In this document: positions 1-12,318 of the stretch, one piece after another
Layout of the letters: every line of letters begins with the position of its first letter
Position numbering within the stretch: position 1 is the stretch's first letter
From: Tretioscincus oriximinensis
Taxonomy: Eukaryota; Chordata; Lepidosauria; Squamata; Gymnophthalmidae
Length of the DNA stretch: 64,000 bases
Direction: 5' to 3'
Assembly: GCA_022410635.1 (NCBI GenBank)
Contig: JAJVDF010000046.1
Span: 573,884-637,883, forward strand
Program-made: the position numbers and the translations under genes
The notes under the pieces: generated by a model
What the model was told of the DNA's origin: nothing
The model's database searches: none
What the model saw: only the letters and a program-made list of their open reading frames with translations

Positions 1-95
1 ATACGCATCTCAAACAATGCCCCATCCTGGCCCTGTCTAGACTGAGATAGGAAGGAGGCCCACCTCATTAGTTCCCCACTTGACATCAGGTAAGC

Positions 96-287
96 TAGGA
101 TGTCCAGATGACCCCTTTTGGGGTGTTTGTTGAAAACCCGTTTTTGGAGTGCCTTCTGGTTTTTTCTGAGGAAAAAAATAATTCAAAATCTTTTTTGAAA
201 AACAATCTTTTTGTGAAAAAGTTTTCCTCAGAAAAAACTGGGAGGTACCCCAAAACTGGGTTTTCAACTGGTCAGCCTGGTCAGCCT
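96..287. mobile_element. short hAT-like MITE, copy 1
   Basis: A 192-bp element starting TAGGATGTCCAGATGACCCC and ending GGTCAGCCT, with an internal palindrome built on TTTTTCTGAGGAAAA and its complement. It is flanked by the 8-bp direct repeat AGGTAAGC at 88-95 and 288-295. It has no coding capacity, so it would need a transposase in trans. Confidence 0.8.
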
Positions 288-295
288 AGGTAAGC

Positions 296-827
296 TAGAC
301 TGACCAGATTTTCTGAGGCCCAAACTGGGGTAATTAATATTTGTGCTAATTTGCATATTCATAAATATGCAAATTACCCACCAACATGCATTCCCTTCCG
401 AAATTCCTGCCCAAGAAATCTGTGAAGCATGTGAGAATTTTTTAAGTGTGTGAGAACTTTGGAGTACATCAGATTTTTAATTTTTTTTTACAGAGGGGAG
501 GGTGCCTTCTAGTTGCTAGAGACCCCTAGTGGTGGTGCAGTGTATCAGTTTTTTAAAAAAATCATTTTTAAGTGTGCGAGAATTGTTTGAAGTGCATGAG
601 AATTTTTATTTTTTACTGAGTGGAAGGTGCTTTCAGGAGCTGGCCCCGGTTGCCAGAACCCCCTAGTGGTGGTGCAGTGATTTTTTTTNAAAAAAATTTT
701 TTTCAATTTTTTTCAATTTATTTTTTTCCTCAGCAAAAAACGGGGAAATGGCGCCCCCTCCCGGGAGGGAGGGCTAATAACCCCCAAACCGGGTTCCCCC
801 CCCAAAAGGGGGCATTTGGTCAGCCTA
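296..827. mobile_element. long hAT-like MITE, copy 1
   Basis: This 532-bp relative of the short MITE begins TAGACTGACCAGATTTTCTG and ends GGTCAGCCTA. Inside are the palindrome TTTGCATATTCATAAATATG and two diverged copies of a unit ending CCCCTAGTGGTGGTGCAGTG. The 8-bp repeat AGGTAAGC flanks it at 288-295 and 828-835, the left copy shared with the neighbouring short MITE. Confidence 0.8.
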
Positions 828-1969
828 AGGTAAGCTGGCACCTTGGCACCTCTGTGCTGATATATGAGCCTTTCTGTATTCACCTCTCCACTGATTTAAA
901 CATGAAAACTTGGGATCTGGACAACAACACCTGCATGTTGACCCAGGTCATGACCCAGATTCTGCCCAGTTCTGAAATCCGCATATGTTTGGGGTCTGGA
1001 CTCTGAGGGCTTTGCCAGCATTTGCACCCCAATAGATTGGATGAACTGGGTTATGCTAGCCCATTAGTAGTCACTGATATCAAGTTCTATCAGTAAATTT
1101 GATCAGGGCCTCTCTGATTACGATTATGCTCTGTCCAAAATGAACAGGATGTACCAACTGTGCACAGGCCCCAACTAATCCCCACTGATGTGTCTGCACA
1201 GCCATTAATTTTAAGAGGTTGCTGAGTGCCATAACTGACCAACTTCTGACTGACTGCATGGGCTGACCACTATTAAGTTGTTATTGTGGGAAAAATACAG
1301 AAGTTATTTTCTATTGCTTACTCTCAGGGGAGTCTGGGAATCAAGTGCGTGTTTTAGTTTACTTTCATTACCATTGAGCTACGCCCTCCCAACTTCAAAA
1401 TAGTGAATATTAAAAGACAGAGTAGAAGTAAAATAGCAACTTGAAGTTTTTAAATAATTTTTAAATAAATGCCTTCCCTACTTTCTGCCACAGTTGTTTT
1501 TTTAATATGTTAATTCTCTTTTCATTGTTAACTACTGTGAGATCGTTGGGGTTTCTGGTTAAAACCAGTCAGTACGTGTTTACTGCCAGTTGGTAAGGTT
1601 TGACCTTCAGTAGTGTAGCGAGCAGCACGTTTCCCATGGGAGCACAGAAATGTTGATACTACAGCTTATCATTGTTCTTTCAGTTATATGTGCATACTCA
1701 TTTACTGTAATGAAGATGCTTGAGGTTTGAATTGTATTCAAGAGGTGGTCACTTAATCTTTTATGTTGAAGTGGCCAATATATACTTTGCTGGTTTCATT
1801 TTATGGAATTTGTAAATAAAGCCAAAAGCCTTCCTCTTGGAATGAAACAAATTGTGTGGACTATATTCTGTATCCTGGAAGAAGGTGCCACCTACTGCAG
1901 CGAGCCTATCCTTCAGGACACTGAAATCTTTGTATTTACTCTACAGAAATTGAATCAGAACATTTATCT

Positions 1970-1972
1970 CAA

Positions 1973-2019
<47 letters not shown>

Positions 2020-2030
2020 ACAACAACAAT
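1970..2030 (+). repeat. (AACAGC)n hexanucleotide microsatellite
   Basis: About eight AACAGC units followed by AAC triplets. In one frame it reads Asn-Ser repeats inside an open frame of about 107 codons, but that frame has no other protein-like feature. Confidence 0.9.
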
Positions 2031-2819
2031 AGAAAGGGCTTTTCTCAAAAGGAAATATTATCTCTCATAAAGCTTAGTGCTCTAGTAGAGCAAATGCAAT
2101 TCATCTTCTTGGTCAGCTCTCTCTAGTAAACAATTCTCTACCCAAGTTCCTGTGTTTATAGATACTGCTAGTCACTGACAGATCTTGGTCTGTTTCTTTT
2201 CATTCTTTCTTCCAGGATTAGCCAATAGGCCTAATTATTTTTGTTTTGTTTTATTTCTCTTCTTGATTTTTCTTGCCTGGTTGAAATGTTTTGAAGTCGT
2301 ACTATATCACCAGTATGCCTCTTAATATAATTGTTCAGATTCTTTTACTTATCAGCTCAACAAGATGTTTTGAACTTGTTAATGTTTCCCTGCTGTGTGA
2401 TTCAGATTCCTTTGATGGGTTCCTAAGGTATCCTGTCTCCACATCTCTCCCAACCAAGAACTTTGGGTTGAGCTTGGGAAACTCTTGGGCCATCAAAGGA
2501 AATAAGTTGCGTTTCACGAAGACCAGCACCGAAGCTATACAGACATAGGCCCCTTCCGGGCATCAGTACATACTCTGTTGCATGGAATCTGCATGCAACT
2601 GGCTCAGCAGAACTGGAGATAGACAAGCATCTGGTGGTTAAGTCATTTTCTCGATTGATTTAATTGATTCCTTGACTACCTGAGTCCATTTGGAATGGTC
2701 TATAATCTTATTTCGCCGTATTGCTCAGCTGTAACTTCTTTTTGTTGCTTACTTGTGAAAGTTTATATTTGATTTGTTTCTTGCATTGGATGTCCTTCTT
2801 CTTTTTATGCCAATAAAGG

Positions 2820-2846
2820 CTATGATGATGATGATGATGATGATAA
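2820..2846 (+). repeat. (ATG)n microsatellite at a possible LINE tail
   Basis: Seven or more ATG triplets directly after AATAAAGGCT. Several reptile LINE families end in such a triplet tail, so this may mark an old LINE 3' end. Confidence 0.7.
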
Positions 2847-3682
2847 AGGCACCTGCTTGTGTCCTATTTCTTCTAATGCCAATTGCTCCCAGACGTTTTC
2901 CTTGGACTCCTTGGATACACTGTTTGTACTTTGATGATTATAAACACGTTTACTGATGTGTTTGTACTGAATCTATTTTTAATTGAATAAATTTATATTT
3001 AAATATTAACTTAAAATTAATTAGAAATACAGGTCCATCAGCACTGGAGTCAGCCTATACATTATTAGAGCTTCCTGAATTCAAGCAAAGTTCTGCAAGT
3101 TTCGAGCAAGTTTCTAAGTCTTGAGACTTTGTTTACTGATTGGATGTTGCTACTTCTCAGCTGATCATATACTGGTTTTAATCAATGCTATTCATTTAAT
3201 ATTTTTAATTGTATTTTATTCCATTTTACTCCATTTGTTTTATACTTTTGATAACTTTTTGATATGGTCAAATGACTAATCAGTAAAATCTGTGTGTACA
3301 TAAAATATAATAAACAGTATAATCAATTTGGATTTGAATCTTACGTTGATTTATTTGATATTTATGTTGATTTAATTTGATGTATTTTAGTTTTAGAATT
3401 TTTTTTTAAATTCTCATTCTAAACTTTTAATAAAGACTTCACTTTAAAAAAGTGGTTATAAGACTGAGATAATGATAAGTTATATTAAATTAGGTAGAAA
3501 TTCTAGGTTTTGGCCGAAAGGCATTGAGCTTAATTTTTTTTTAAGTAGTCAGATTTCAAACATTTTCTGTTACCTCACATGCTGAGGCCTTGGTTGTTCA
3601 GAACATATTATTATTATCAGCTATGATTGCAGATGCATAGAAAACAGATATTTCAGTGTTTCTTATCTTTTTCCTGTAAACA

Positions 3683-3965
3683 CTTAGCTCTGTTTCAAAG
3701 AAATAGTCGTGTTAGTGTTTGTTCAGAAAGCCCAGCAAGGGGGACTTGATGCACTTTGGAAACCATTTGCAGGGAGTCATGAACAGGCGCATATTTTGCT
3801 TTCCTCTGTTTGGACTGCCCAGGTGCTTCTGGTGGGCCTCTGTGTGAGACAGAATGCTGGACTTGATGGGCTGTGGCCTGATCCAGTATGGCTCTTCTTA
3901 TGATCTTATGTTCTAACCAAGAAGAAGAAGGTAGACGGCATGAGCATTTGTAGACAAATCTGATT
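3683..3965 (+). mobile_element. foldback-family copy split by a CR1 3' end
   Basis: Family sequence runs 3683-3760 (CAAAGAAATAGTCGTGTTAG, then CAGAAAGCCCAGCAAGGGGG) and resumes at about 3913 (AAGGTAGACGGCATGAGC). Between them, about 3761-3912, is a plus-strand CR1 3' end containing AGACAGAATGCTGGACTTGA and CAGTATGGCTCTTCTTATG. The CR1 piece therefore inserted into the older element. Confidence 0.65.
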
Positions 3966-4985
3966 CTACCTTCCTCTTGTTAATCTCCAGTGCTACAAGT
4001 TCCCCTTAGTGAAGTTTATGAACTATGTTGTTATATTTGAGTAGTTTTTTTAAAAATAGCAAAAGTAAGAGTTCAGTCAAGGTAAGTCATACTGCTATTT
4101 CAGAAAAGCCTCAGATTTCATCCTGAAGTTATGTTATGATTTTCATATGTGTGGCAATCCCCTATAGCCCAAGATAATCCTGAATTATGCACTGGAAGTA
4201 ACTGATTTGCTATTAATTTGACTTCCCTATTATCATTTCTAGAGATTCAATACTTTATGAGTTGACATTTGAACCCACGGGATGGTGCAGTTCTGGTTCC
4301 TTTCGGCTATGTCGCAATCTCTGTCTAGTGAAGAGTCAACATTCCAGGAGGCATCAACCTTCGCCCTTTGCTGAAATGTAATTACTCTGCTCTGTTTGCC
4401 TGCTCATGATACACCTGGGTGCATAGTGGAAAGGTGCCAATGTTTACCAACATCATATTCAGTCTCTATCAAAAGTATAAGCATAATATTTAGAGATCTG
4501 TATGGTTGTTTCTGTTCAAATTTATACATATTAGTGAAGAGACTTAACCCTCATACGGGTGGTAGCACGTAAATGGTCACAAAAGGAGTGGCTTTGNAAG
4601 CTCTTTCCTTGCTCCCTACCTAGTGTTCAAGCTTATGTACACAAAAGAAAGTTGTTCTGTTCTGTACAGGCTTGGCAGTACTGGGGGAACACTGAGATTG
4701 CAAAAGGCACAGGAATGTTGTCATCACGTCATCCAAGTGGGTTGGCTCCCTTGCAGCTGCATGGAGAGATACAAGAGGAATACAGGTAGGTAACAGATAT
4801 AGATGAGTGTTACTCTCAAATGCATTCCCTATTCATATTTATAAAGAACTCGGTTTATAAGGTATTTGAACTTACAAATCTGCCCCTTTGACCTGAGTAC
4901 ATTTTTTGTGTTGCACTACATTTATCTCAGCGCGTGACTCCGAAGTTCCAAGTCCCTACAACAAATATTTTCATTAAAAAAGTAA

Positions 4986-6210
4986 GAACATAAGAGGAGC
5001 CCTGCTGAATTGGGCCAGAGCCCATCTAGTGCAACATTCTGTCTCACACAGAGGCCCAATACGTGCACCTGGGCAGTATGAACAGAAGAAGACTAAATCC
5101 TCACCTATTCTTGACTCCCTGCAAATGGTATTTCACGAGTACTGCCTGTTGTTTCATGGCAGAAGCAGTTTCAAAAGATCCGCCCGCTATTTATACCCTT
5201 GGTGTCCATAAACCTATTTAACCCTGTCTTGAATCTATCCAGGCTGCTAGCTATAACCTTCTGCTAGCTATGACCCTCTGGGCGAAAAAATACTTTCCTT
5301 TGCCTGTTCTCACTCTTCTGTCCATCAGCTTCAAGGAATGCTCACTGGTCCTAGTGCTGTGTGATAGAGAAAATAATTTTTTTCTGTTCATCTATTCCCC
5401 CATGCATTATTTTATACGTCTCAGTCAGATCACCTCTGAAACACTGTCTTTCAAGGCTGAAAAGACCCAGACTTTGCAGCCTGATTCCATAACGGAGGTG
5501 CTCCAGTCCTTTGATCATTCTTGTTTCTCTTTTCTGCACCTTCTCTAGTTCCACAATATTTTTTTTGAGATGTGGTGACTAGAATTGGACACAATATTCC
5601 AAATGTGGCCTCACCACAGATATAAAACAATACAAAACAACACTTGCTGACTTATTTTCGATTCCTTTCCTTATGATCCTCAACACTGAATTTGCTTTTT
5701 TTGATGCTGCTACACATTGGGTTGACACCTTCATTGAGCTGTCCATCAACCCCCCAAGATCTTTTTCCTGCTTGGTCACAGAAAGCTTGGTAGGTGTAAT
5801 TTGGTTTCTTTGCCCCAGTGTGCATGACTTTGCACTTGTTTAAGTTGAAGTACATTTGCTACTTTGTTGCCTAGTCACCCAATTTCAGTAGATCACTCTG
5901 GATCTCCTTGCAATCACTTTCAGTTTTCACTACCCTGAACCATTTAGTGCCATCAGCGAACTTGGCTACTTCACTATTTACTTCAGCATCCAGATCATTT
6001 ATGAATATATTGAAAAGCAGGGGTCCCAGTACTGAACTCTGGGGTCCATTCACTTCTACTCTCTGTCTTCTGTCTTGTAGCCAATTTTGATCCAGCCTAA
6101 CTAGATGCAGTGTGATGTCCACAACCTTAGCACACAGCAGGCAAGTTACCATGTGGTCAGCATGCCCACCACACACCTTCCTCCCTATATGCCCTAACAA
6201 CCGAATCACC
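4986..6210 (-). pseudogene. CR1 LINE fragment with degenerate reverse transcriptase
   Basis: Minus-strand translations in several frames show CR1 reverse-transcriptase and C-terminal motifs in order: VLGPLLFNIFINDL, FADG where the catalytic FADD/YADD is expected, [29 protein letters not shown], and [16 protein letters not shown] sequence. The 3' end lies at the low-coordinate side (complement of AACATAAGAGGAGCCCTGCT). Frame changes and the altered catalytic box show it is dead. Confidence 0.88.
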
Positions 6211-8654
6211 CACTACCTCCCTCCCCCTCCTATTTAGAGGGCATGATGAAGAGGGTAGTTGAAGAAACCTGTGAAAAATGGAGTAAATTGGCTATTGAGA
6301 GTGTGATCAGACAAGGCTTTGGGGGATTATTCCTTTAAGAAAAAGAGTCCTTTCTGTAGAACTACACAAAGTGCTGTTCAAACAGTTAAATGAATGACAG
6401 CCCAAAAGGCTACCTTGTTTCCCCACACTTTGCCCTTTGTTTGCCTCCAAGTCTGGTAATGCTGGGTGGTACTTGCTGATTGGCTCCCCTCTGGCTTAGC
6501 TTTCCATGGCCACAATTGGTCACTTTCCCTTAGCAGACATTTCACATGCTGTAATTGTGGTAGAGATGTTCAAAAATTCATTCAAACTATTCTGTTTGTG
6601 ATGTGGTGGTTTGCAAGTTTGAAATTCATTTGAATCAACCACAGACATGAACCATTCAATTGAATAGCTTGTGTTTGCAGTTACTTTGCCCTTGAAAAAG
6701 GCTTTTTTCAACAAGCACATTCAAACACAAGTATGTACCTCTGACTTTTTAAGAAACCTTTAACCATTGAACCGAAAAAAAAATAGCTTGGTTGGTTCTC
6801 CATTGAGTTGAACAACGTAAATTTAGTTTGTATATTTCTCTACTCATTGACTATATTTCTTGCCTCTGTGCCTATGTTACTCTCTGCATAGTCCAACAAC
6901 AACAAAAACAAAAAGAGTCACCTTTAATAGTAACAATATCCCAAATGAGGAAGAATTGCCCGTTTCTTAGCTGCAAGATAAAATTTAGGGAGAAAATGTG
7001 AGACATTCCAGAATAATATTTGTCCAAATAGTGTTTCCTTAGGTATGCAGCTCAGTGATCCTAATGGCTATTCAAGGAAAATCCACCAATTATTATGGAT
7101 AAAACTGATAAATACTTGGTACCCATATCCCAGCCCACCCTTGTATGGGGTTGGAAGAACAACAAGAAATGGACAATCAAAAGCTGGATTAGATGCATAA
7201 TGGAAACAATTAAATTTGACTTGGTTTTTGAAAAGAAGAGGTACCATATAGCAATATGTACATTAAACCAAATTAAACTTTAGTGGAACAATTTGATAAG
7301 ATATATATAGAAAGAAAGGGGGCTGCCTTGAACTGGGTACAGTAAATATTTATAAAGTAGTTTTTTTTCTGATGAAAAGTGGCTGTAAATAAATACCATG
7401 GACAGGGAAGAACATTTCCTTTTCCTGTATTTTCTGAGCTATTCAATTCCATTAAAAAATGATGAAAAAAGTTTATTCTTGCAGAAATCCATAGGAGTAT
7501 GGTTCTTGGAACTTTTTTTCTCTCCTCTCTATGTGTACTTCATGTAGTTACTCATGCATGCTGAACTGGCAATACTGTCCCTTTGTGTTCAGGAAGGACT
7601 TCGTTATTCATCCAAACATTTGGTCTGAGGGTTTTCCTTTTGAACATTATGTAGTATTTATTTAGGTTGTTGCTGGAGATGTTCATGAACTCAGAATTTG
7701 GAGGCTGACTCATACTGAATCAGAACCAGTTTAAGGTGCTTGATGAAATAGTTGGCCAATGGTGTGGTATAAGCTAGCCTGGCTTCCTCAGTTCTTGAGT
7801 GTGTGTGTGTGAGAGAGAGAGAGAAGAGATTGTTCACATTTTAAGGCATCCGTTAAATGCCACCATGGCCACAAGTATGTTACTAACTAACAAGGTGTTA
7901 TCACGGTCTTTTACAATACCTTGTTGCAATATCTCACCAAAATGACTGAAATTTTGCTTTCATTGAGGTGAAAGCCTGACTCTGAGGGTAAGCAAGTCAA
8001 ACCAAGCCAACTATTGAAGACTCTGCTGACTGTGAGTGTGTTTAAGTGCATCTTTGGTTGCTGCGGCCAATAAAAAAATCGCTCCCTTGGTCTAGCCCTT
8101 TGGTTGGGAGGCTACATTACTCATTCGTTTTGTCCTCATCTGACTCCTTTGAATGGAGTACAGCCTGTGATTCCCAATTCTTTCCCCCCAGGTTTTCCTC
8201 CTGCCCTTAGATCTTTCTAGTCTTTACCTTTCCTACCATCATTTCTTTAATTTTGTCATCTTCTCTTTTATACTTCTGTGCTCTATTTAACTACCATGCA
8301 GAAACATCTCCTACAGAACAATGGGAGATAATATCCCCCAGGACCTTTGCTTAAGAAGCTCAGTAGCAGAGAGTGCTACTGTGACATGATGGTAGTGAAA
8401 AAACTGTTTTGGCATGTTTTTGGTGTTTTTACATCTACCTGAAAGATAGCCTCAAAATTCATTAAACAATTTAAACAGATGGACAGAGTGTGAATGACAG
8501 CATTTGAGCATTGCCACTAGGTGAGACCACCACCACTAGGTAGATTATAGCGTGAAAACTCTCCTGGATGCATCTTACGTGTTAAAGATAACAATATAGT
8601 GGATGTGTTAGTGGGGAAATATCCCTTGTCTTTAATAACTATTTTCAATTCAGT
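6211..8654. other. intergenic, possible decayed L1 piece
   Basis: No gene recognised. Around 7095-7330 a plus-strand frame (WTIKSWIRCIMETIKFDLVF, then LNQIKL) is weakly reminiscent of the L1 ORF2 C-terminus; I would not defend it alone. A GT/GA microsatellite lies at 7799-7829. The remainder looks unique. Confidence 0.4.
7799..7829 (+). repeat. (GT)n(GA)n microsatellite
   Basis: A run of GTGTGTGTGTG passes directly into GAGAGAGAGAGA. Confidence 0.9.
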
Positions 8655-9286
8655 CTGGGGGCAGGTGCACACCACGACAGAAAAACCGCTACAATGCTAT
8701 TATCCGGAATATAGCAATTGCGTGTCTGTGCACACCAAACATGTATATTTTGTGACCAATGCCACAGTTCAGTAACATCGGTCATTGATCTCGTCACAGT
8801 GCAGTCTGAGAATTTTTTTTTACTTACAACAGCCAAAAGAAACAACTGCTGTGTTTTCAATTGTTTTATCATCTCACATCTAATCTGTGCACACGCATAT
8901 GGTTGTGAGAATACAGGGGTTCCCTAGATAAGCTGTCCAGATGACCCCTTTTTTGGGGGGTTGAAACCCATTTTTGGGGTGCCTCCTGGTTTTTTCTGAG
9001 GAAAAGAAATTAAAAAACAAAACATTTTTCTAAAAAAATCTTTTTGTGAAAAAAAATTCCTCAGAAAAATCTGGGAGGCATCCCGAAACCAGGTTTTCAA
9101 CACCCCCCCCAAAAGTGGTCATCTGGTCAGCCTAGGAACAATGCCTAAATATCTGAGCAATAGTCTATTCTGGGGGGAAAAGCATTTATTGCGGGTTGAC
9201 TACTGAAAAACACTTAGCACTTGTNCATGAGACAACCTGGTTGTGCTACAAACAAGGTAGAAAAACATCGTGTGTACATAACCTTG
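8655..9286. mobile_element. GCGTTCACAC-type palindromic element, copy C, split by a MITE
   Basis: The left part (8655-8928) has GCACACCACGAC and TATCCGGAATATAGCAATTG. The right part (9135-9286) has AATGCCTAAATATCTGAGCA and CACTTAGCACTTGT. Both match in order the copies at 20969-21914 and 57346-58212. The 206 bp between them are a short hAT-like MITE. Confidence 0.7.
8929..9134. mobile_element. short hAT-like MITE, copy 2
   Basis: It starts TAAGCTGTCCAGATGACCCC and ends GGTCATCTGGTCAGCCTA, with the internal TTTTTCTGAGGAAAAG and TTCCTCAGAAAAA arms of the family. It is nested in the palindromic element around it. No clean duplication is visible at the junction. Confidence 0.75.
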
Positions 9287-11040
9287 GTCAGAATACAAGA
9301 AGATTTTGATTTACAGCATGATGTATGTCCTGAGTGCAGCTGAGCGCTATACGGAATAAAACAGATAGCTAAATCTGCTGCTGGTGAGCTCTATAGTGAA
9401 ATAATGGAAGAACACAAAAGTAATAAAGTAAACGGAAGATTTGGTTGATAAAAAAGAAATTAATCCTGTTAGAAGAAGTTAATGCTGAAGGATAGTAGTA
9501 GATTCCACTGTGTTTGAACAAGACTGAGTTTTCTACAAATAAAGTAAAATATTATTTATTTTAACTGTGAAATGATGAAATGTATGGCTTCAAGAATCAT
9601 GTGAGAGGGACCATATGTATATAAGTATCTAAGTATTCCAAGGACATTAGTGGAACAGAGCAATATCAGAATCTCCCTACACTGATTTTGTACATTTACC
9701 TTTGAGCCAGCCTACAATATGAATTATAGGTCATCCTTCTGTATCATAGACCAGCCCTTGCATGACCCAGTCCACTGCTGGTTCTCTCTATCGGTAGTAA
9801 TCCTGATATCACAGTGTACCTGATTCAGAACATGGAGGCATACATAAGACATGGACCACAGGAGCATCCTGTGGACTGCTGGAGACCCATTTTGATGGAA
9901 CCAAAACGAATCCCTTGGAGCCAGCTCTTGAATGTAAGTGCTTCTGGGTTACACTTCAAATCTAGGAGCACATTCCTAGGGAAATGAACAAGATAGTCCA
10001 CCCCCAAAGTAATGCAGCGGCCATAATCATGTCATGGCACATGACTGAATTGCATCAGCTTTTGGGGAAAAAACCTTCCAAAAGTAAANATCTTTTAACA
10101 CTCCCCTGCATTTGTAGTGATAACATCAGAATGAAATAGATGAATAGAAAATGAAACAAAAATCCTGCAAAAACATGGCTTATGAGGGCTGTAAGCCACA
10201 GGATGAGACCTTTCAATCATAAATGATTTTTTTCCCTGCAGGGGACATTCTTCAAACCTGCTTTAGAGCTTTTGTGTGGTAGCCTCGGACAGGCCCAATA
10301 TCACAAATGATTCTGACTTTTCCATATTATTTTAGGAAGTTTAATTTTTTTTAAAAAAAGAATCCATTCAATCACAATGGGATTTNTTTCCTTATTTGTT
10401 TCTTAATTCGTGATTCACCATTTGACAAACGCCAGCAAACAATTTACGGTTTCAAATAAAATGAGTAGTACAATTTCACAGTGCTTTAATTCAATACAAA
10501 GACTGTACTAAAAGTATGAAAAATATAAGTGCTTTTATGCACACTTTTTTTAATACTGTTTCAGTGTTTTAGGCACCTGGTTTATTTTACTGTGTATAAA
10601 TAGTTTGAGAAAAGAGGATACAATGGACAAATTGAAATTAAGAAATAAGCTGCCTAGTATTGCTTTGGGGTTTTCTTTTTCTTCACGAATGTTTATGGTT
10701 GATTATACACATTAAGACTGTTTCAAGACATTTCGCACAATATCCTTTTCAAAAGCTGGGTTAGTAATTCACCATTAAAAATTACACAGTACTGCCAATC
10801 TGTTACAATCTGGAAAGCCTTTCAATTTATACTAGTTATTTGATTCCAAACATAAAGGCGGTACCTTAAGGGTAGAAAAGGGTTTGTGCATGATCATAAC
10901 ATTTAACACCAGATATTCAAGGCTAATGATGAGGCAGTGAATAAGAGTTACACCCTGTAAGCAAGGTATTGTAGAAGATGGGAAGCCCCATCCACTGTTG
11001 GTACAGTCCATACACAGAGGACAGAGTGGATCCAGAACAA
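9287..11040. other. no gene recognised
   Basis: Apparently single-copy AT-rich DNA, either intergenic or distal A1CF 3' UTR. A minus-strand AATAAA (complement of TTTATT at 9555-9560) is another possible poly(A) signal. No repeats stand out by eye. Confidence 0.5.
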
Positions 11041-12318
11041 TAGGCTGACCAGATGACCCCTTTTGAGGGTCGGGAATTCCAGTTTTGGGGTGTCTACCGC
11101 ACTCTCTCAGGGGGGGGGGATTTCCCCGTGTTTTGCGGAGGAATTTTTTAAATTATATTTTTTAAAGAATTTGCTGCACCACCACTAGGGGACTCTGGCT
11201 CCTGAGGCTAGCTCCTGAGATCAACTTCCTCACAATATTTTTTTTATTTAAAAAATGCAAATTTCTCACACACTTCAAAAAATTCTCACATGCTTCACGG
11301 ATTTCTCGAGCGGGGATTTCAGGGGAGGCAAGCATGTTGGTGGGTGATTTGCATATTCATGAATATGCAAAGTAGCATGAATATTAATTATCCCAGTTTG
11401 GGCCTCAGAAAATCTGGTCAATCTAAGACCAAGATTTCCTGGCCCAGAACATGGAGGCCTATAGAAGATATGCCTCCATGTTCAAGGTTATCAGGAGACT
11501 CGTTTCAGCAGCAGCTCACATTAAACTTAGTCTTCCAAAATTTCCAGGATCAGGAACTTTCGTTCCCAACTCATTATGCTGATTTGCACCAAAAGGATTT
11601 ACCTAAGAGACTAACAGAAAGGAGATAGGCTTGGCCTACAAAAGCTCACAGTACCAATGCTTTTGTTTGCCTTTAAGGGGTTTTTCTGGGTGGTTGGTAG
11701 TAACATTATGTTTGCCTCACAACATTGCGTTATTGTTTTGATTATTTATGGACATGAGAGATGAAACTCAGCAGTGTACCGGTGGTTATTTTGTACCAGA
11801 ATTATTCCAACCAAAACAACAGGGGAGTGAGAATTACGGTTTCAGTCCTTGTTTGGCATGCCAATTCTTTTCTTTCTTTGTATTTTACAGCAAAAGGGAA
11901 ATGGATTTATGCATTTAACGTGGCTTCATATTTAGTTTAATGACTTGGATCTGCTGTCCACTGTGTACTGGACTAATAGCTCAATAATATACTTAATAAC
12001 CAGAAAATACAGGAAATAGAAGAACCTCAAAAGATCATTCTTTACAGCAATAAAAATATTATGCAAACCAATGAACCCACCGGGCTCTCCCTTCAAGTGA
12101 CTGTTAGCTACACATAGCCCCATGACAGGAGGACGTTAATTGATACCCAACATTGTTCAGCATTATTTAAACTATTAATCTAAAAGCAAAGAATTCTTGC
12201 AACATCAGAATTTGNTCAATCATTATTTCAGAATCATGGAATTCAATTAATAATTAGCCTGAAGTAGCCCCTGACTCCTGGGACAGCTTTAAACAGAGTA
12301 AAATGGCTCTTCCTTGAC
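10560..12318 (-). other. probable A1CF 3' UTR, end uncertain
   Basis: Sequence after the A1CF stop has no gene. Candidate poly(A) signals on the minus strand are ATTAAA at 11941-11936 and AATAAA at 10586-10581. A MITE (11041-11425) lies between them. Mammalian A1CF has a very long 3' UTR, so the true end may be further down; transcript reads would settle it. The stretch 10440-10930 is non-repetitive by eye. Confidence 0.4.
11041..11425. mobile_element. long hAT-like MITE, copy 2 (inverted)
   Basis: It starts TAGGCTGACCAGATGACCCC and ends CAGAAAATCTGGTCAATCTA, inverted relative to the 296-827 copy, with the TTGCATATTCATGAATATGC palindrome and the CCACCACTAGGGGACTCTGG unit. Flanks CAGAACAA and AAGACCAA match at 6 of 8 positions, consistent with an aged 8-bp duplication. 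Confidence 0.75.

Larger units (their letters stand above)
836..3682. other. intergenic, no gene recognised
   Basis: AT-rich sequence without convincing coding signal; open frames here are short and antisense pairs overlap. It contains two simple repeats, listed separately. The stretch just before the second ends in CCAATAAAGGCT plus an ATG/TGA triplet run, which resembles a LINE 3' tail, but the LINE cannot be named. Confidence 0.5.

Noticed and set aside
1803..2126. 107-codon open frame with an Asn-Ser repeat, as a possible gene
   Set aside because: The frame is kept open mainly by the AACAGC microsatellite; flanking residues show no domain and no splice context.
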